From positions 186,001-250,000 of the forward strand of contig NZ_JAGHQX010000001.1 of NCBI RefSeq assembly GCF_017744095.1: 64,000 nt of DNA. Direction: 5' to 3'. The notes below the pieces were generated by a model. It was not told the origin of the DNA. It saw only the letters and a program-made list of their open reading frames with translations, and made no database searches. The stretch is from Shimia sp. R10_1. Lineage in GTDB: Bacteria; Pseudomonadota; Alphaproteobacteria; Rhodobacterales; Rhodobacteraceae. Both the position numbers and the translations under genes were made by a program. The number at the start of each line of letters is the position of its first letter. Positions within the stretch are counted from its first letter, which is position 1. Below are positions 56,195 to 64,000 of this stretch, one piece after another.

Positions 56195-58228
56195 ATGGGT
56201 GATTTTGAATATAGAATTAACGGTGGCGCGTGGCAGTTGGTGGCGGGGCAAACCCTGCCGTATACAATTGCGGCGTCTGAGGATGATGCTGTTGACGTGC
56301 GCGGTATCGGTGAGATTGTGCAAGCAGGTGCCTACCAAGATCCGGTGGTCACACCGCCGGACCCTGATGCGGATGCAATGCTTCTGTTCGTTACGGGGCA
56401 GTCCAACAGTCGTGTGGCGGGGACGTCCTCCGCGACACCGCCTGCGCGGTATACGGATGGATCCTTGGGCGCGGTGTTTTCTTTTGTGGATGGCGTAAGT
56501 GAAACTGACGGACAGTTTCAACCCTACGATGTCACAACCAACGCCGACCCTGACAACAGTGGAACGGCCTGGGGAGCGGAGGCTGAGTTTGTTTTTCAGA
56601 TGCGCGAGGCGGGTGATACACGCCCTGTATATGTTGTGAAACGCGCCCGGAATGGGCAGAATTTATACGACCAATGGCACCCGGATACCGCCGGAGGGCA
56701 ATTTGACAGTCTGCGGGCGAAAACCGCGCGTGCACGTGCCTTACTGGCCGATGCGGGCGTGACGATTGGGCCAGAGGTGCTGATCTGGAACCAAGGTGAA
56801 GCGGACGCCAGCCAAGATTTTTCCGCGGCCTCTTATGAAGCAAATTTGTCGGACTGGTTCGCCGCTGTGCGGGCTGAGATCACCACCGGTTTGATAGTTG
56901 TGCAACGCATTCGTCCATTGGGATACGGGGGGAGTGATGGGGTCGCAACCGAAGCGGGCTGGCCGCGTGCGTGGACCGTGAGAGAGGCGCAGATATCTGT
57001 TGTGGCTGCCGACGCCAATGCGATCGCTGTTGATACTGATTTTATCCCTTCCAATTTTGGCAATATCCACCCCAACGAGCCATGGATCGAAGGATTGGGC
57101 GCGCGGTCTTACGCGGCTTACATTGGTACGTATACTGCCGCCTTTGGGCCCCTAAGCGATGCTGTTCCAGCGGCCTTTGATTTTGCGGATGTGCAAGATG
57201 TTGCAGCAGGGCAGATCATTACGTCGAACGCTGTATTGCTGACCGGCTTTGAGCGTCGGACAGCGGTTTCTGTGACCGGAGGGGCGTTTCGCACATTGAA
57301 CAGCCTGAACGGTGACAGCGTCGTTTCTGATTGGGGGACCGTTGGAATGATCGATCCCTTCCAGAAGATCCAGCTGCGTACCACATCAGGGGGGCTGGAT
57401 AGCACTGTGACTGTCTCTTTAGATGTGGGTGGCACTGCTGCGGACTGGGCTGTTTCCACGGCGTCTGCCACGGCATCGTTTGAACCGGAGACAGATGCCT
57501 TTGCCGCGCAAGCCGTGGCGAACGGAGGGGTCACCCTGTCCGGCGTGCAGAAAGATGCGTTGGATGCGTTCTATGTCGCCGCAAAGGCGAGCACATGGTG
57601 GCCCAAGATGCGCAGGCTTTATGTCTCGCTTGCTGATGTGGTCTCTTCTGGCATGGATCTGAAGGAGCCATCGGTGTCGCTTGCTCAGGTAGGCAATCTA
57701 GCTTCAGACCATTGGGTGTGGGCAGCGGGACAGGGTTGGAGCGGGTTGTCAACTTCGAACGGAGGTCTTGATATGGGATTTGCCCCCGTGTCAGAACCTG
57801 ACTTGCGCAACAATATGAGCATCGGTGTCTTTTGTTCGTCGTTTTCGACCAACTCTGCGCCCCTCTTGTTGTCCAAGCCCGGACAGGAGAATTACTTGCG
57901 CGCCACTGCCAATGGGCAAGCGCGCGGACGGGTCAATCAGGGGAGCAACACAACATCAGGGTCCGTACTTGGGGCGAATGGATGGGTGGCTGCGGTGCGC
58001 ACAGATGCAGGCAGCCTTCGTCTGTATCACGAGAGTGCGACGCCAATTGATACGGAACCAGATGTATCTGTTTTGCCTTCTGACGGTGCCTTTGAGATCG
58101 GAAACTCTTCCGGAACATACGGAAACGGATCGGTTCTTGGTGCGTTTGTTGGGGAAGCAATGAGTGGTGCTGAGCTGGTGGAATTGGCCAGCGCGGTGGA
58201 CACGCTCCATGGGGCGTTTGGGCACTGA
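56195..58228 (+). CDS. Spike-associated SGNH carbohydrate esterase-like protein
   Basis: 677 residues. Residues 60-330 are an SGNH/SASA-type esterase: GQSN with Ser70, WNQGEADAS (198-206) and GNIHPNEPW with His292. The N-terminal 55 residues probably attach to the spike. The C-terminal 300 residues are a concanavalin-like region (WVWAAGQGWSGLSTSNGG, GAFVGEAMSGAELVELAS). It would be the GhsB-like tip that trims or binds capsule sugars. Start directly follows the 52-residue gene; a terminator follows at 58307-58330. Confidence 0.72.
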   Translation: MGDFEYRINGGAWQLVAGQTLPYTIAASEDDAVDVRGIGEIVQAGAYQDPVVTPPDPDADAMLLFVTGQSNSRVAGTSSATPPARYTDGSLGAVFSFVDGVSETDGQFQPYDVTTNADPDNSGTAWGAEAEFVFQMREAGDTRPVYVVKRARNGQNLYDQWHPDTAGGQFDSLRAKTARARALLADAGVTIGPEVLIWNQGEADASQDFSAASYEANLSDWFAAVRAEITTGLIVVQRIRPLGYGGSDGVATEAGWPRAWTVREAQISVVAADANAIAVDTDFIPSNFGNIHPNEPWIEGLGARSYAAYIGTYTAAFGPLSDAVPAAFDFADVQDVAAGQIITSNAVLLTGFERRTAVSVTGGAFRTLNSLNGDSVVSDWGTVGMIDPFQKIQLRTTSGGLDSTVTVSLDVGGTAADWAVSTASATASFEPETDAFAAQAVANGGVTLSGVQKDALDAFYVAAKASTWWPKMRRLYVSLADVVSSGMDLKEPSVSLAQVGNLASDHWVWAAGQGWSGLSTSNGGLDMGFAPVSEPDLRNNMSIGVFCSSFSTNSAPLLLSKPGQENYLRATANGQARGRVNQGSNTTSGSVLGANGWVAAVRTDAGSLRLYHESATPIDTEPDVSVLPSDGAFEIGNSSGTYGNGSVLGAFVGEAMSGAELVELASAVDTLHGAFGH

Positions 58229-58306
58229 CCCGAACGCCGCACTGGCGCGTTTGGGTCGTAAATTGATTCCTTTCGGTGGAAAATCCGTTTCCAATCAATT
58301 TGAAAG

Positions 58307-58330
58307 CTCTCCTTAAGGGAGAGTTTTTTT
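58307..58330 (+). terminator. Terminator of the spike module
   Basis: CTCTCC (58307-58312) pairs with GGAGAG (58318-58323) and runs into seven Ts (58324-58330), 78 bases after the esterase stop. Confidence 0.88.
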
Positions 58331-58774
58331 ATTTGGAGATTCAATTGTGTCAGCCATTTAGAAGCACCGCGTCCAAACTGTGGTTCAAATGTGGCAGGAA
58401 TGGGGCGATCAGAATCTTCTTAAAATTTTGAAAACGTCGCGAGGAAATTCCGCAAATGTGTTGATGTAAAAATATCAAAGTATATCAGCAGGTTGTGTTG
58501 TTTATTGGTTGGTGTTGAGTGGTTGTTTTAAATTTGAAGTAAGTTGAATTTTCAATCTTTTAGCTTCCTTAATTAAAAAGACCTACCAATGAACGTGGGA
58601 TTTGTAACGGCCTTTGGGGGCCTTATCGTGGGGATGCAGTCATGTTTCTCAGACAGAATAGTATTGCCGAGCCTAAGGTGCTTTGTTTTTGGGGTGTTCC
58701 GCCAAATGGGCGGTCGACCTTGCGCGTGGAAGTGAGCCACCACGTAACCTAACAGCCTTTCTGAGGACAGTTTG
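58331..58774 (+). other. AT-rich leader of the RTX gene
   Basis: About 440 bases, clearly richer in AT than most of the window. GAGGACAG lies before ATG 58775. No firm gene is present; a 48-codon ORF at 58589 lacks a ribosome site. The region probably carries the promoter and a long leader. Confidence 0.45.
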
Positions 58775-61700
58775 ATGCCTATCACCATTACTGTGGATCG
58801 CAGTAGTGCACCGGTAGAGGTGCGCGCGGACATGTTCGGGGCCAACCTTTTGGGGACAACCAATGAGGTGGATGGGGTTCCGACCGAACAATATGTGGAG
58901 GCGATCGACGCCATCGGATCAACACGGCTTCGGTATCCTGGTGGTCGTGCGGTTAGTGAGAATATCATCGAACTCGATCGCTCTGAAAGCGGCACAGAGC
59001 AGCTGCGCGAAGATCTGAGAAACTACCTGGACTGGATCAAGGAAACCGGTCACCGCACCACGCTTGTGGTGCCTGCGCTGGCGCCGGAACACGCCAACCA
59101 GCAGGATGTGCGAGACTGGGCAAATCTCGTTCTGCGTTACATGGGTGACAAAGCCGAGCAGATTGTTGGCTATGAGATTGGCAATGAATTCTGGCAGAAC
59201 ATTGATGAGAAACAATACGGTGAATATGCGCATGACATTGCAAATGCGCTGAGCGGGGCAACCTTTGGCGGCTATCAGCCTGAGATCTGGGTACAGAGCT
59301 CAAATATTGTTGGCGATGGGTCCAATTATAAAGGTGGCAGCTTTGGGTCGGTCAGTGACGCGGATGCAATTGCTGCGATGCAGCATTGGGACAGAGATGT
59401 GCGCCCTGATGACTGGTCTGACAGTCAAACTGCTGAAGAGTACTATAAGAGCCTCAATGGGTTTGAAAAACGCATTGTCAAAGGCAACCTTGAGCTCATC
59501 GAACAACTGGATGCCGATCGCGATATCACCAATGGGTTTCAAACCGACAAGGCGTCAGGCGCCATTGATGGGGTGATTGCACACTACTACTTTGATGATG
59601 AAGTAGAAGGCTATGACTTGAGTGCAAATTCAAGCCGATCGGAGCTTAAGAACCTTGATCTGCGTCTGGCCACTTGGGAAGGGATGATACAGACGGATCT
59701 GGACCTTCAGATCACCGAATGGAATGTTGAAATTGGCCATTGGTCGTTTTTGGGTTTGCGTGCCGCTGGGGCGCTTACGGAACAGTTCCACAGCATGGTG
59801 GAGTTGGGTGTAGACGCGGCTGATTTTTGGACCATTCGTCACAACACGGCCTCTGCGATTGCAGGCGGCAACAACGATGCCGGACCCGTTGATCTGACAC
59901 CTGCTGGGGTCGTCTTGTCGCTGATGACAGAGTCGTTGCATCCCAAAAATGGCGAGATGTATGCGGTTTCGTTGTCTGGATTTGATCCGCGTGAGTTGGA
60001 GGTGAATGCCTTCACCAACGGCTATCGCAGCGTGATCTATGTGACCTCTCACAGCCAGGAGTTCGGCAAAGATTTTGTATTGGATCTGTCTGATTTGGCT
60101 GCTGTTGCAGAAAATTGGAGTGGGCGGATCGTTGGCATAGCCGATGGGGCTGCCGATGGTTTGAGCGACAACGCGGCTTATGATGAGAATGGCAAGCTGG
60201 TTTCGCGCAATCCACGTCGTTCAATCGATCAGAATGAACTGGACGAGCTGAAAGACGTGCTTGGCAACGCTTGGGATGACAGTTTGATCAAGGTCGTCGG
60301 TGGGGACGTTAAAACCTATCTGCCGCAACCTGAGTATATTCTGCTTCGACCGGGCGTGAAGACGCCAACGAGCCTGAATGACTTCTATTTTGCCACTGAA
60401 ACAGACGTTGCCGGCAAAATCACAAATGTGTCGCAGGCTGAGCTTGGCAGGAATGTTTCGTCCCTGACGGCGACGCTCAATCCCTATGAAGTGATTGAGA
60501 TTGTCATTGAGCATGAAAACATTGTCGCGGGTACGAATTCTGCTGAAGTCTTGGAAGGCGGGGACGGCGAAGACGCCTTTGATGGCAACGGTGGGAATGA
60601 CTATCTGAATGGGCGCGACGGCAACGACAATCTGATTGGCGGCACGGGAGACGACACCGTAATTGGGGGTCGTAACAACGACAATTTGGAAGGTAAGGCC
60701 GGTAAAGATCGTCTGTATGGTGGCAGTGGTGATGATCGCTTGGTTGGTGGTGACGGCGATGACTATCTGCGGGATGAAAACGGCCGCGATACATTCATTG
60801 GCGGTGCAGGCAATGACACGGCATCCTATTGGGGGCACCACTATGGCGTTTATGTCGACCTGCACACCGGCAAAAACAACAGCAAGGACACCTACAGCAG
60901 TATCGAAAATCTGTGGGGATCCAATGAAGCCAATGACACGCTGATTGGAAGCCGTGGCGACAACTTGCTGTATGGCGCTGCGGGAGATGATCGGATCTAC
61001 GGCAGGGCAGGGGATGATACGCTGCAGGGCGGTGATGGCGACGACTATCTTCGTGATGATAATGGCCGCGACGTGTTTGAAGGTGGTGCTGGTCAGGACA
61101 CAGTGTCTTACTGGGGGCACAAGTATGGCGTGGCCGCGAGCTTGACGACCGGGAAAAACACCAGCGGGGACCGCTATGAGAGCATCGAGCATTTGCTTGG
61201 GTCCAACATTGCGGATGATCGTTTCTATGGCAATCAGGTTGCAAACCGCCTTGATGGAGCTGGTGGCAATGACAGTTTGCATGGGTATGCGGGCAACGAC
61301 ACGCTGATAGGCGGCGACGGCACCGACCGGCTTTATGGTGGTGATGGCAACGACCGGCTGGAAGGCGGCGCGGGGGATGACTATCTGCGCGACGACGACG
61401 GTAAAGATGTTTTTGATGGTGGCGCTGGGTTTGATACGGCCAGCTATTGGGGACACAAAAGCGGAGTGACGGTTAACCTGCAAACGGGCAAAAACTCAAG
61501 CTCTGATACCTATGTCAGCATCGAAGGTGTGGTTGGATCGCAAGAGGCCAACGACCATCTTAAGGGGGACTCTGGTGACAACTACATTCGCGGGGCCGCA
61601 GGTCATGACACTCTGATCGGTGCGGGCGGAGAGGACACGCTGCGCGGTGATGCAGGCAATGATCGCATGTCAGGCGGTGCTGGCGCAGATGTTTTTGAGT

Positions 61701-61924
61701 TCCACAATGGTTTTGGCCGCGATGTGATCACAGACTTTGCTTTAACAGGCGCCGCGGATGTGCTGGACTTCTCGGAAGTGACGGAGATCAAGAGCTTTTC
61801 TGATCTGATGTCCAATCACGCCAGTCAAGACGGCGATGATGTGGTCATTTCCCTGGGCAGCCATCGCATCACCTTGCAGGATGTCGATCTCGACGTTCTC
61901 AATGGGGATCATTTCATGTTCTGA
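58775..61924 (+). CDS. RTX calcium-binding protein with glycoside-hydrolase-like N-terminal domain
   Basis: 1049 residues from ATG 58775. No N-terminal signal peptide. Residues 1-590 resemble clan-A (arabinofuranosidase-like) TIM-barrel hydrolases: RYPGGRAVSENI, GYEIGNEFW with proton-donor Glu138 and DLQITEWNVEIG with nucleophile Glu315. From about residue 595 follow RTX nonapeptides (GGDGED, GGNGGND). Three long repeats start near residues 662, 756 and 868 with DYLRD and SYWGH blocks. The end (FGRDVITDF, VLDFSEV) is the type I secretion signal type. The gene is not linked to a T1SS operon here. Substrate unknown; extracellular polysaccharide degradation is inferred. Confidence 0.82.
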   Translation: MPITITVDRSSAPVEVRADMFGANLLGTTNEVDGVPTEQYVEAIDAIGSTRLRYPGGRAVSENIIELDRSESGTEQLREDLRNYLDWIKETGHRTTLVVPALAPEHANQQDVRDWANLVLRYMGDKAEQIVGYEIGNEFWQNIDEKQYGEYAHDIANALSGATFGGYQPEIWVQSSNIVGDGSNYKGGSFGSVSDADAIAAMQHWDRDVRPDDWSDSQTAEEYYKSLNGFEKRIVKGNLELIEQLDADRDITNGFQTDKASGAIDGVIAHYYFDDEVEGYDLSANSSRSELKNLDLRLATWEGMIQTDLDLQITEWNVEIGHWSFLGLRAAGALTEQFHSMVELGVDAADFWTIRHNTASAIAGGNNDAGPVDLTPAGVVLSLMTESLHPKNGEMYAVSLSGFDPRELEVNAFTNGYRSVIYVTSHSQEFGKDFVLDLSDLAAVAENWSGRIVGIADGAADGLSDNAAYDENGKLVSRNPRRSIDQNELDELKDVLGNAWDDSLIKVVGGDVKTYLPQPEYILLRPGVKTPTSLNDFYFATETDVAGKITNVSQAELGRNVSSLTATLNPYEVIEIVIEHENIVAGTNSAEVLEGGDGEDAFDGNGGNDYLNGRDGNDNLIGGTGDDTVIGGRNNDNLEGKAGKDRLYGGSGDDRLVGGDGDDYLRDENGRDTFIGGAGNDTASYWGHHYGVYVDLHTGKNNSKDTYSSIENLWGSNEANDTLIGSRGDNLLYGAAGDDRIYGRAGDDTLQGGDGDDYLRDDNGRDVFEGGAGQDTVSYWGHKYGVAASLTTGKNTSGDRYESIEHLLGSNIADDRFYGNQVANRLDGAGGNDSLHGYAGNDTLIGGDGTDRLYGGDGNDRLEGGAGDDYLRDDDGKDVFDGGAGFDTASYWGHKSGVTVNLQTGKNSSSDTYVSIEGVVGSQEANDHLKGDSGDNYIRGAAGHDTLIGAGGEDTLRGDAGNDRMSGGAGADVFEFHNGFGRDVITDFALTGAADVLDFSEVTEIKSFSDLMSNHASQDGDDVVISLGSHRITLQDVDLDVLNGDHFMF
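60761..61550 (+). repeat. Three long internal repeats of the RTX protein
   Basis: Copies start near 60761, 61043 and 61379 (94 and 112 codons apart). Each reads DYLRDxxGxDxFxGGAG, then SYWGHxxGV, TGKNxSxD and YxSIE. They are protein-level repeats, DNA diverged. Confidence 0.75.
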
Positions 61925-61937
61925 TCACCAGAACGGC

Positions 61938-62534
61938 TTATGTGCGGTGGCGTTCTGCGCGCCAGCTTTCCCATTGCTCGGGCGTGTCCAGATCGACCAA
62001 GGCATGATTTTCCGGTAAGGGAACCAACGTGATGGACTGTTTGTTTGCCTTCAGAACATCGCGCGCGCCCTTGTCCCCCGAAAGACGGAGAAGTTCGGGA
62101 AAGAAGCGTCGTGGGAATAACACGGGATGGCCGGGAACTTGCGCGGCTGTTGCGCCGCGCAGAATGGCCTCAGGCGTCGCTTTAAGCGCGTTTATCATCG
62201 TCTGAAGGTCAAATTCCTCGATTTCGGGCATATCAGCAGGCAAAATCATCACCGCTGTTGTTTCATCTGAAAGCGCCGCGACCCCGGCGCGCAAACTATG
62301 GGCCATTCCGTTGTCTGCATCCGGCACAAAGACACTTTGCACAGAAAGACCTGCGAGCGCTTCCATACGGTTGGGTTTGTCCAACGGCAGAGCCACCATC
62401 ACGTTGGCCCCTGTGGCCAAGGCGCGGCTGGTGATGATGCGCAACAGCGGGGCGCCCTCAATGTCTTCCAGCAGTTTGTCACCACCGCGCATGCGGGAGG
62501 ATGACCCAGCGGCCAGCACGAGAATTGTCAGCAT
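61938..62534 (-). CDS. MobA/MocA-type nucleotidyltransferase
   Basis: 198 residues. LVLAAGSSSRMRGGDKLL is the NTP-binding motif of molybdenum cofactor cytidylyl/guanylyl transferases; DNGMAHSLRAGV, ILPADMPEI and PGHPVLFPRRFFPEL are further MocA-type blocks. It probably adds CMP to molybdopterin for xanthine dehydrogenase-type enzymes or a related reaction. It follows the GcvT-type gene after about 60 bases on the same strand. Confidence 0.82.
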   Translation of the reverse strand: MLTILVLAAGSSSRMRGGDKLLEDIEGAPLLRIITSRALATGANVMVALPLDKPNRMEALAGLSVQSVFVPDADNGMAHSLRAGVAALSDETTAVMILPADMPEIEEFDLQTMINALKATPEAILRGATAAQVPGHPVLFPRRFFPELLRLSGDKGARDVLKANKQSITLVPLPENHALVDLDTPEQWESWRAERHRT

Positions 62535-62596
62535 GGTGCCTCTAACTTGATCCGGACGGGGTGACCGACGTTGCCGCCCCGTGATGTGGAGGAACT

Positions 62597-64000
62597 CTAC
62601 CCGCGCATGCGCGTGCCGTCTGCATCAAATAATGGGGCGGTGAGGATCTTGGCCGGACACATCGTGCCAAGGATTTCGATTTCGACTTCCAGGTCAGCCG
62701 TGATCTGTTGGCTGGGAACAAAGCCGATGGCGATGGATTTCTGTGCGTGATGCGAGAAGCCTCCGGAGGTGCAAAAGCCCACCACGTCACCATTGAGCCA
62801 GATCGGCTCATAGGCGTGCACGTCCGCGTCTTGCGTTTTCACCTCAAAGACGCAGAGCTTGCGGGCTGTGCCGTTTGCTTTTTCGTATTCAGCGGCCTTG
62901 CGTCCGATGAAATCTCCCTCTTTCTGAAACGCGATGAAGCGATCAAGACCAGTTTCTGCGGCGGTATAATCCGGCCCGTATTCTGAAAGCCAGGAGCCAA
63001 AAAATTTGTCGAGCCGCAGTGACATCATTGCGCGCATGCCAAAGGGGCGCATGCCATGCGGGGCGCCAGCGTCCCAAAGGGTTTTCCAGAGTGCGCGTTG
63101 CCCCATTTGATCGCAGTAGATTTCAAACCCCAGATCACCGGTGTAGCTGACCCGCTGGACGATACAGTCAACCATACCAATGGTGACAGGACGGACATCC
63201 ATAAATTCCATGTCAGACACATCGCTTCGGGTACAGGCCGTCAGGACTTCGCGGGCTTTGGGGCCAGCGATCTGGAAACCTGTGAGCCGGTCTGACACGT
63301 TTTTAACCAGCACGCCCTCGGCCTCGTTCTGCTCAAACCACCGCATGTGATAGGCCTGTGCGCCGTAAGACGCAGTCAGCTGGAACGCGTCCTCTGAAAG
63401 ACAGGAGACGGTGAAGTCGCCGATCAGGCGGCCTTTGTGGGACAGCATCGGTGTGAGGCTGAGGCGACCAGGTTGTGGGATGCGGCCTGCCATTATTCTG
63501 TTGAGCCACTGGCGCGCATTTGGACCCGTGACCATGTATTTTCCAAAATTGTGGACTTCGTTGATGCCTACGGTCTCGCGCACAGCTTTGACTTCTCGGG
63601 CGGTCGAGGCGAAGGCGTTTGAACGCCGGAAAGACGGGGTTTCATAGCGGGGTTCATCGTCGGCTGCGAAGTAGTTGACAACTTCCAGCCCAAATTGGTG
63701 CCCCCAAACAGCGCCCATTTGGTCAAACACATCATACATAGGTGTCTGGCGGAAGGGACGGGCGGCTGGAAGCTCTTCATTGGGGTAGGAAACGGAAAAT
63801 CGTTTCTGGTAGTTTTCAATCACTTTGGGGCGGGTGTAGCCCGGTGTGATCCAGTCGCCAAAGCGGGCGCAATCCATTGCGAAGGTGTCGCGCTCACATT
63901 CGCCTTCGACCATCCATTGCGCCAGCATCAGGCCAACGCCACCGCCTTGGCTGAAACCCGCCATCACTGCACAAGCTGACCAGTAATTGCGCATGCCGGG
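62597..64000 (-). CDS. GcvT/DMGDH-type folate-dependent oxidoreductase, C-terminal part (truncated by window)
   Basis: 468 codons visible, running off the right edge. The first visible part NYWSACAVMAGFSQGGGVG is the C-terminal end of a FAD-binding DAO domain as in dimethylglycine or sarcosine dehydrogenases. The rest is a GcvT aminomethyltransferase fold: YMVTGPNARQWLNRI, SHKGRLIGDFTV, RVSYTGDLGFEIYC, RPFGMRAMMSLRLDK and GFCTSGGFSHHAQKSIAIGFV. Such enzymes demethylate glycine betaine derivatives using tetrahydrofolate. The substrate is uncertain. Confidence 0.85.
   Translation of the reverse strand, partial: PGMRNYWSACAVMAGFSQGGGVGLMLAQWMVEGECERDTFAMDCARFGDWITPGYTRPKVIENYQKRFSVSYPNEELPAARPFRQTPMYDVFDQMGAVWGHQFGLEVVNYFAADDEPRYETPSFRRSNAFASTAREVKAVRETVGINEVHNFGKYMVTGPNARQWLNRIMAGRIPQPGRLSLTPMLSHKGRLIGDFTVSCLSEDAFQLTASYGAQAYHMRWFEQNEAEGVLVKNVSDRLTGFQIAGPKAREVLTACTRSDVSDMEFMDVRPVTIGMVDCIVQRVSYTGDLGFEIYCDQMGQRALWKTLWDAGAPHGMRPFGMRAMMSLRLDKFFGSWLSEYGPDYTAAETGLDRFIAFQKEGDFIGRKAAEYEKANGTARKLCVFEVKTQDADVHAYEPIWLNGDVVGFCTSGGFSHHAQKSIAIGFVPSQQITADLEVEIEILGTMCPAKILTAPLFDADGTRMRG

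Noticed and set aside
58589..58735. 48-codon ORF in the AT-rich leader
   Set aside because: No ribosome site and no family; composition differs from real genes.
55466..61924. Integrated island attached at tRNA-Arg
   Set aside because: No repeat of the tRNA end and no integrase in the window.

Overview
The window looks like chromosomal DNA of a marine roseobacter-type alphaproteobacterium (Rhodobacterales). Evidence: a CckA hybrid kinase with a CtrA-type TTAA-N7-TTAA site in front of it, a GAAC-N7-GAAC SOS box before recA, an Irr-type iron box before an iscR-suf operon whose IscR lacks the usual cysteine cluster ligands, a gene-transfer-agent (RcGTA Rcc01079-type) head-spike module, and an Entner-Doudoroff-style zwf-pgl-pgi operon. 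Most genes are GC-rich housekeeping genes; the AT-richer stretches are near 12.7-13.6 kb and 58.3-58.8 kb.

Layout. 1-4.7 kb: start of a peptide-type ABC solute-binding protein, 3-hydroxybutyrate dehydrogenase, patatin-like lipase, an FMN pyridoxamine-oxidase-like protein, two small exported or membrane proteins and a DUF502 membrane protein. 4.8-7.3 kb: pseudouridine catabolism (psuG, PfkB kinase, ThiE-like). 7.5-11 kb: TrmJ-like methylase, heme A synthase, M32 carboxypeptidase. 11.1-13.4 kb: a secreted ClpP-like/YARHG protein and a small membrane protein. 13.6-18.3 kb: gyrA, SYLF protein, radical SAM enzyme. 18.5-22.3 kb: zwf-pgl-pgi behind a LacI-type palindrome. 22.3-28.8 kb: enoyl-CoA hydratase, tRNA-Gly(CCC), small nucleotidyltransferase, RamA-like ferredoxin/ASKHA protein, guaB, RsmB-like methylase. 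28.8-36.3 kb: cckA, sulfotransferase-like, recA, MOSC, alaS. 36.4-45.9 kb: DUF1330, class II amidotransferase, a pentameric ligand-gated ion channel, typA, a MITE-like element abutting an SMR transporter gene, YitT, icd, and a GDPD plus phospholipase-A2-like pair. 45.9-55.3 kb: HDDC2, a small protein and a hydrolase on the minus strand, then the iscR-nifS-sufB-x-sufC-sufD-yip1-yip1-sufS operon. 55.4 kb: tRNA-Arg(CCG). 55.8-61.9 kb: a GTA spike module with a predicted carbohydrate esterase, then a large RTX glycoside-hydrolase-like protein. 62-64 kb: MobA-like nucleotidyltransferase and a truncated GcvT/DMGDH-type enzyme.

How it works together. The suf operon makes Fe-S clusters under predicted Irr control, since the Irr box covers the predicted -10. 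zwf-pgl-pgi channels glucose 6-phosphate into the Entner-Doudoroff/pentose phosphate routes. cckA may be under feedback control by CtrA, which in related bacteria also governs motility and gene transfer agents; GTA spike genes lie in the same window. The items most worth a second look are the 265-bp TA-flanked inverted-repeat element that supplies the SMR stop codon, the spike module with its 52-residue middle gene, the RTX protein with three long repeats, the bacterial ion channel, the GDPD/PLA2-like pair, and the promoter/terminator pair at 303-413 with no protein-coding gene between them.
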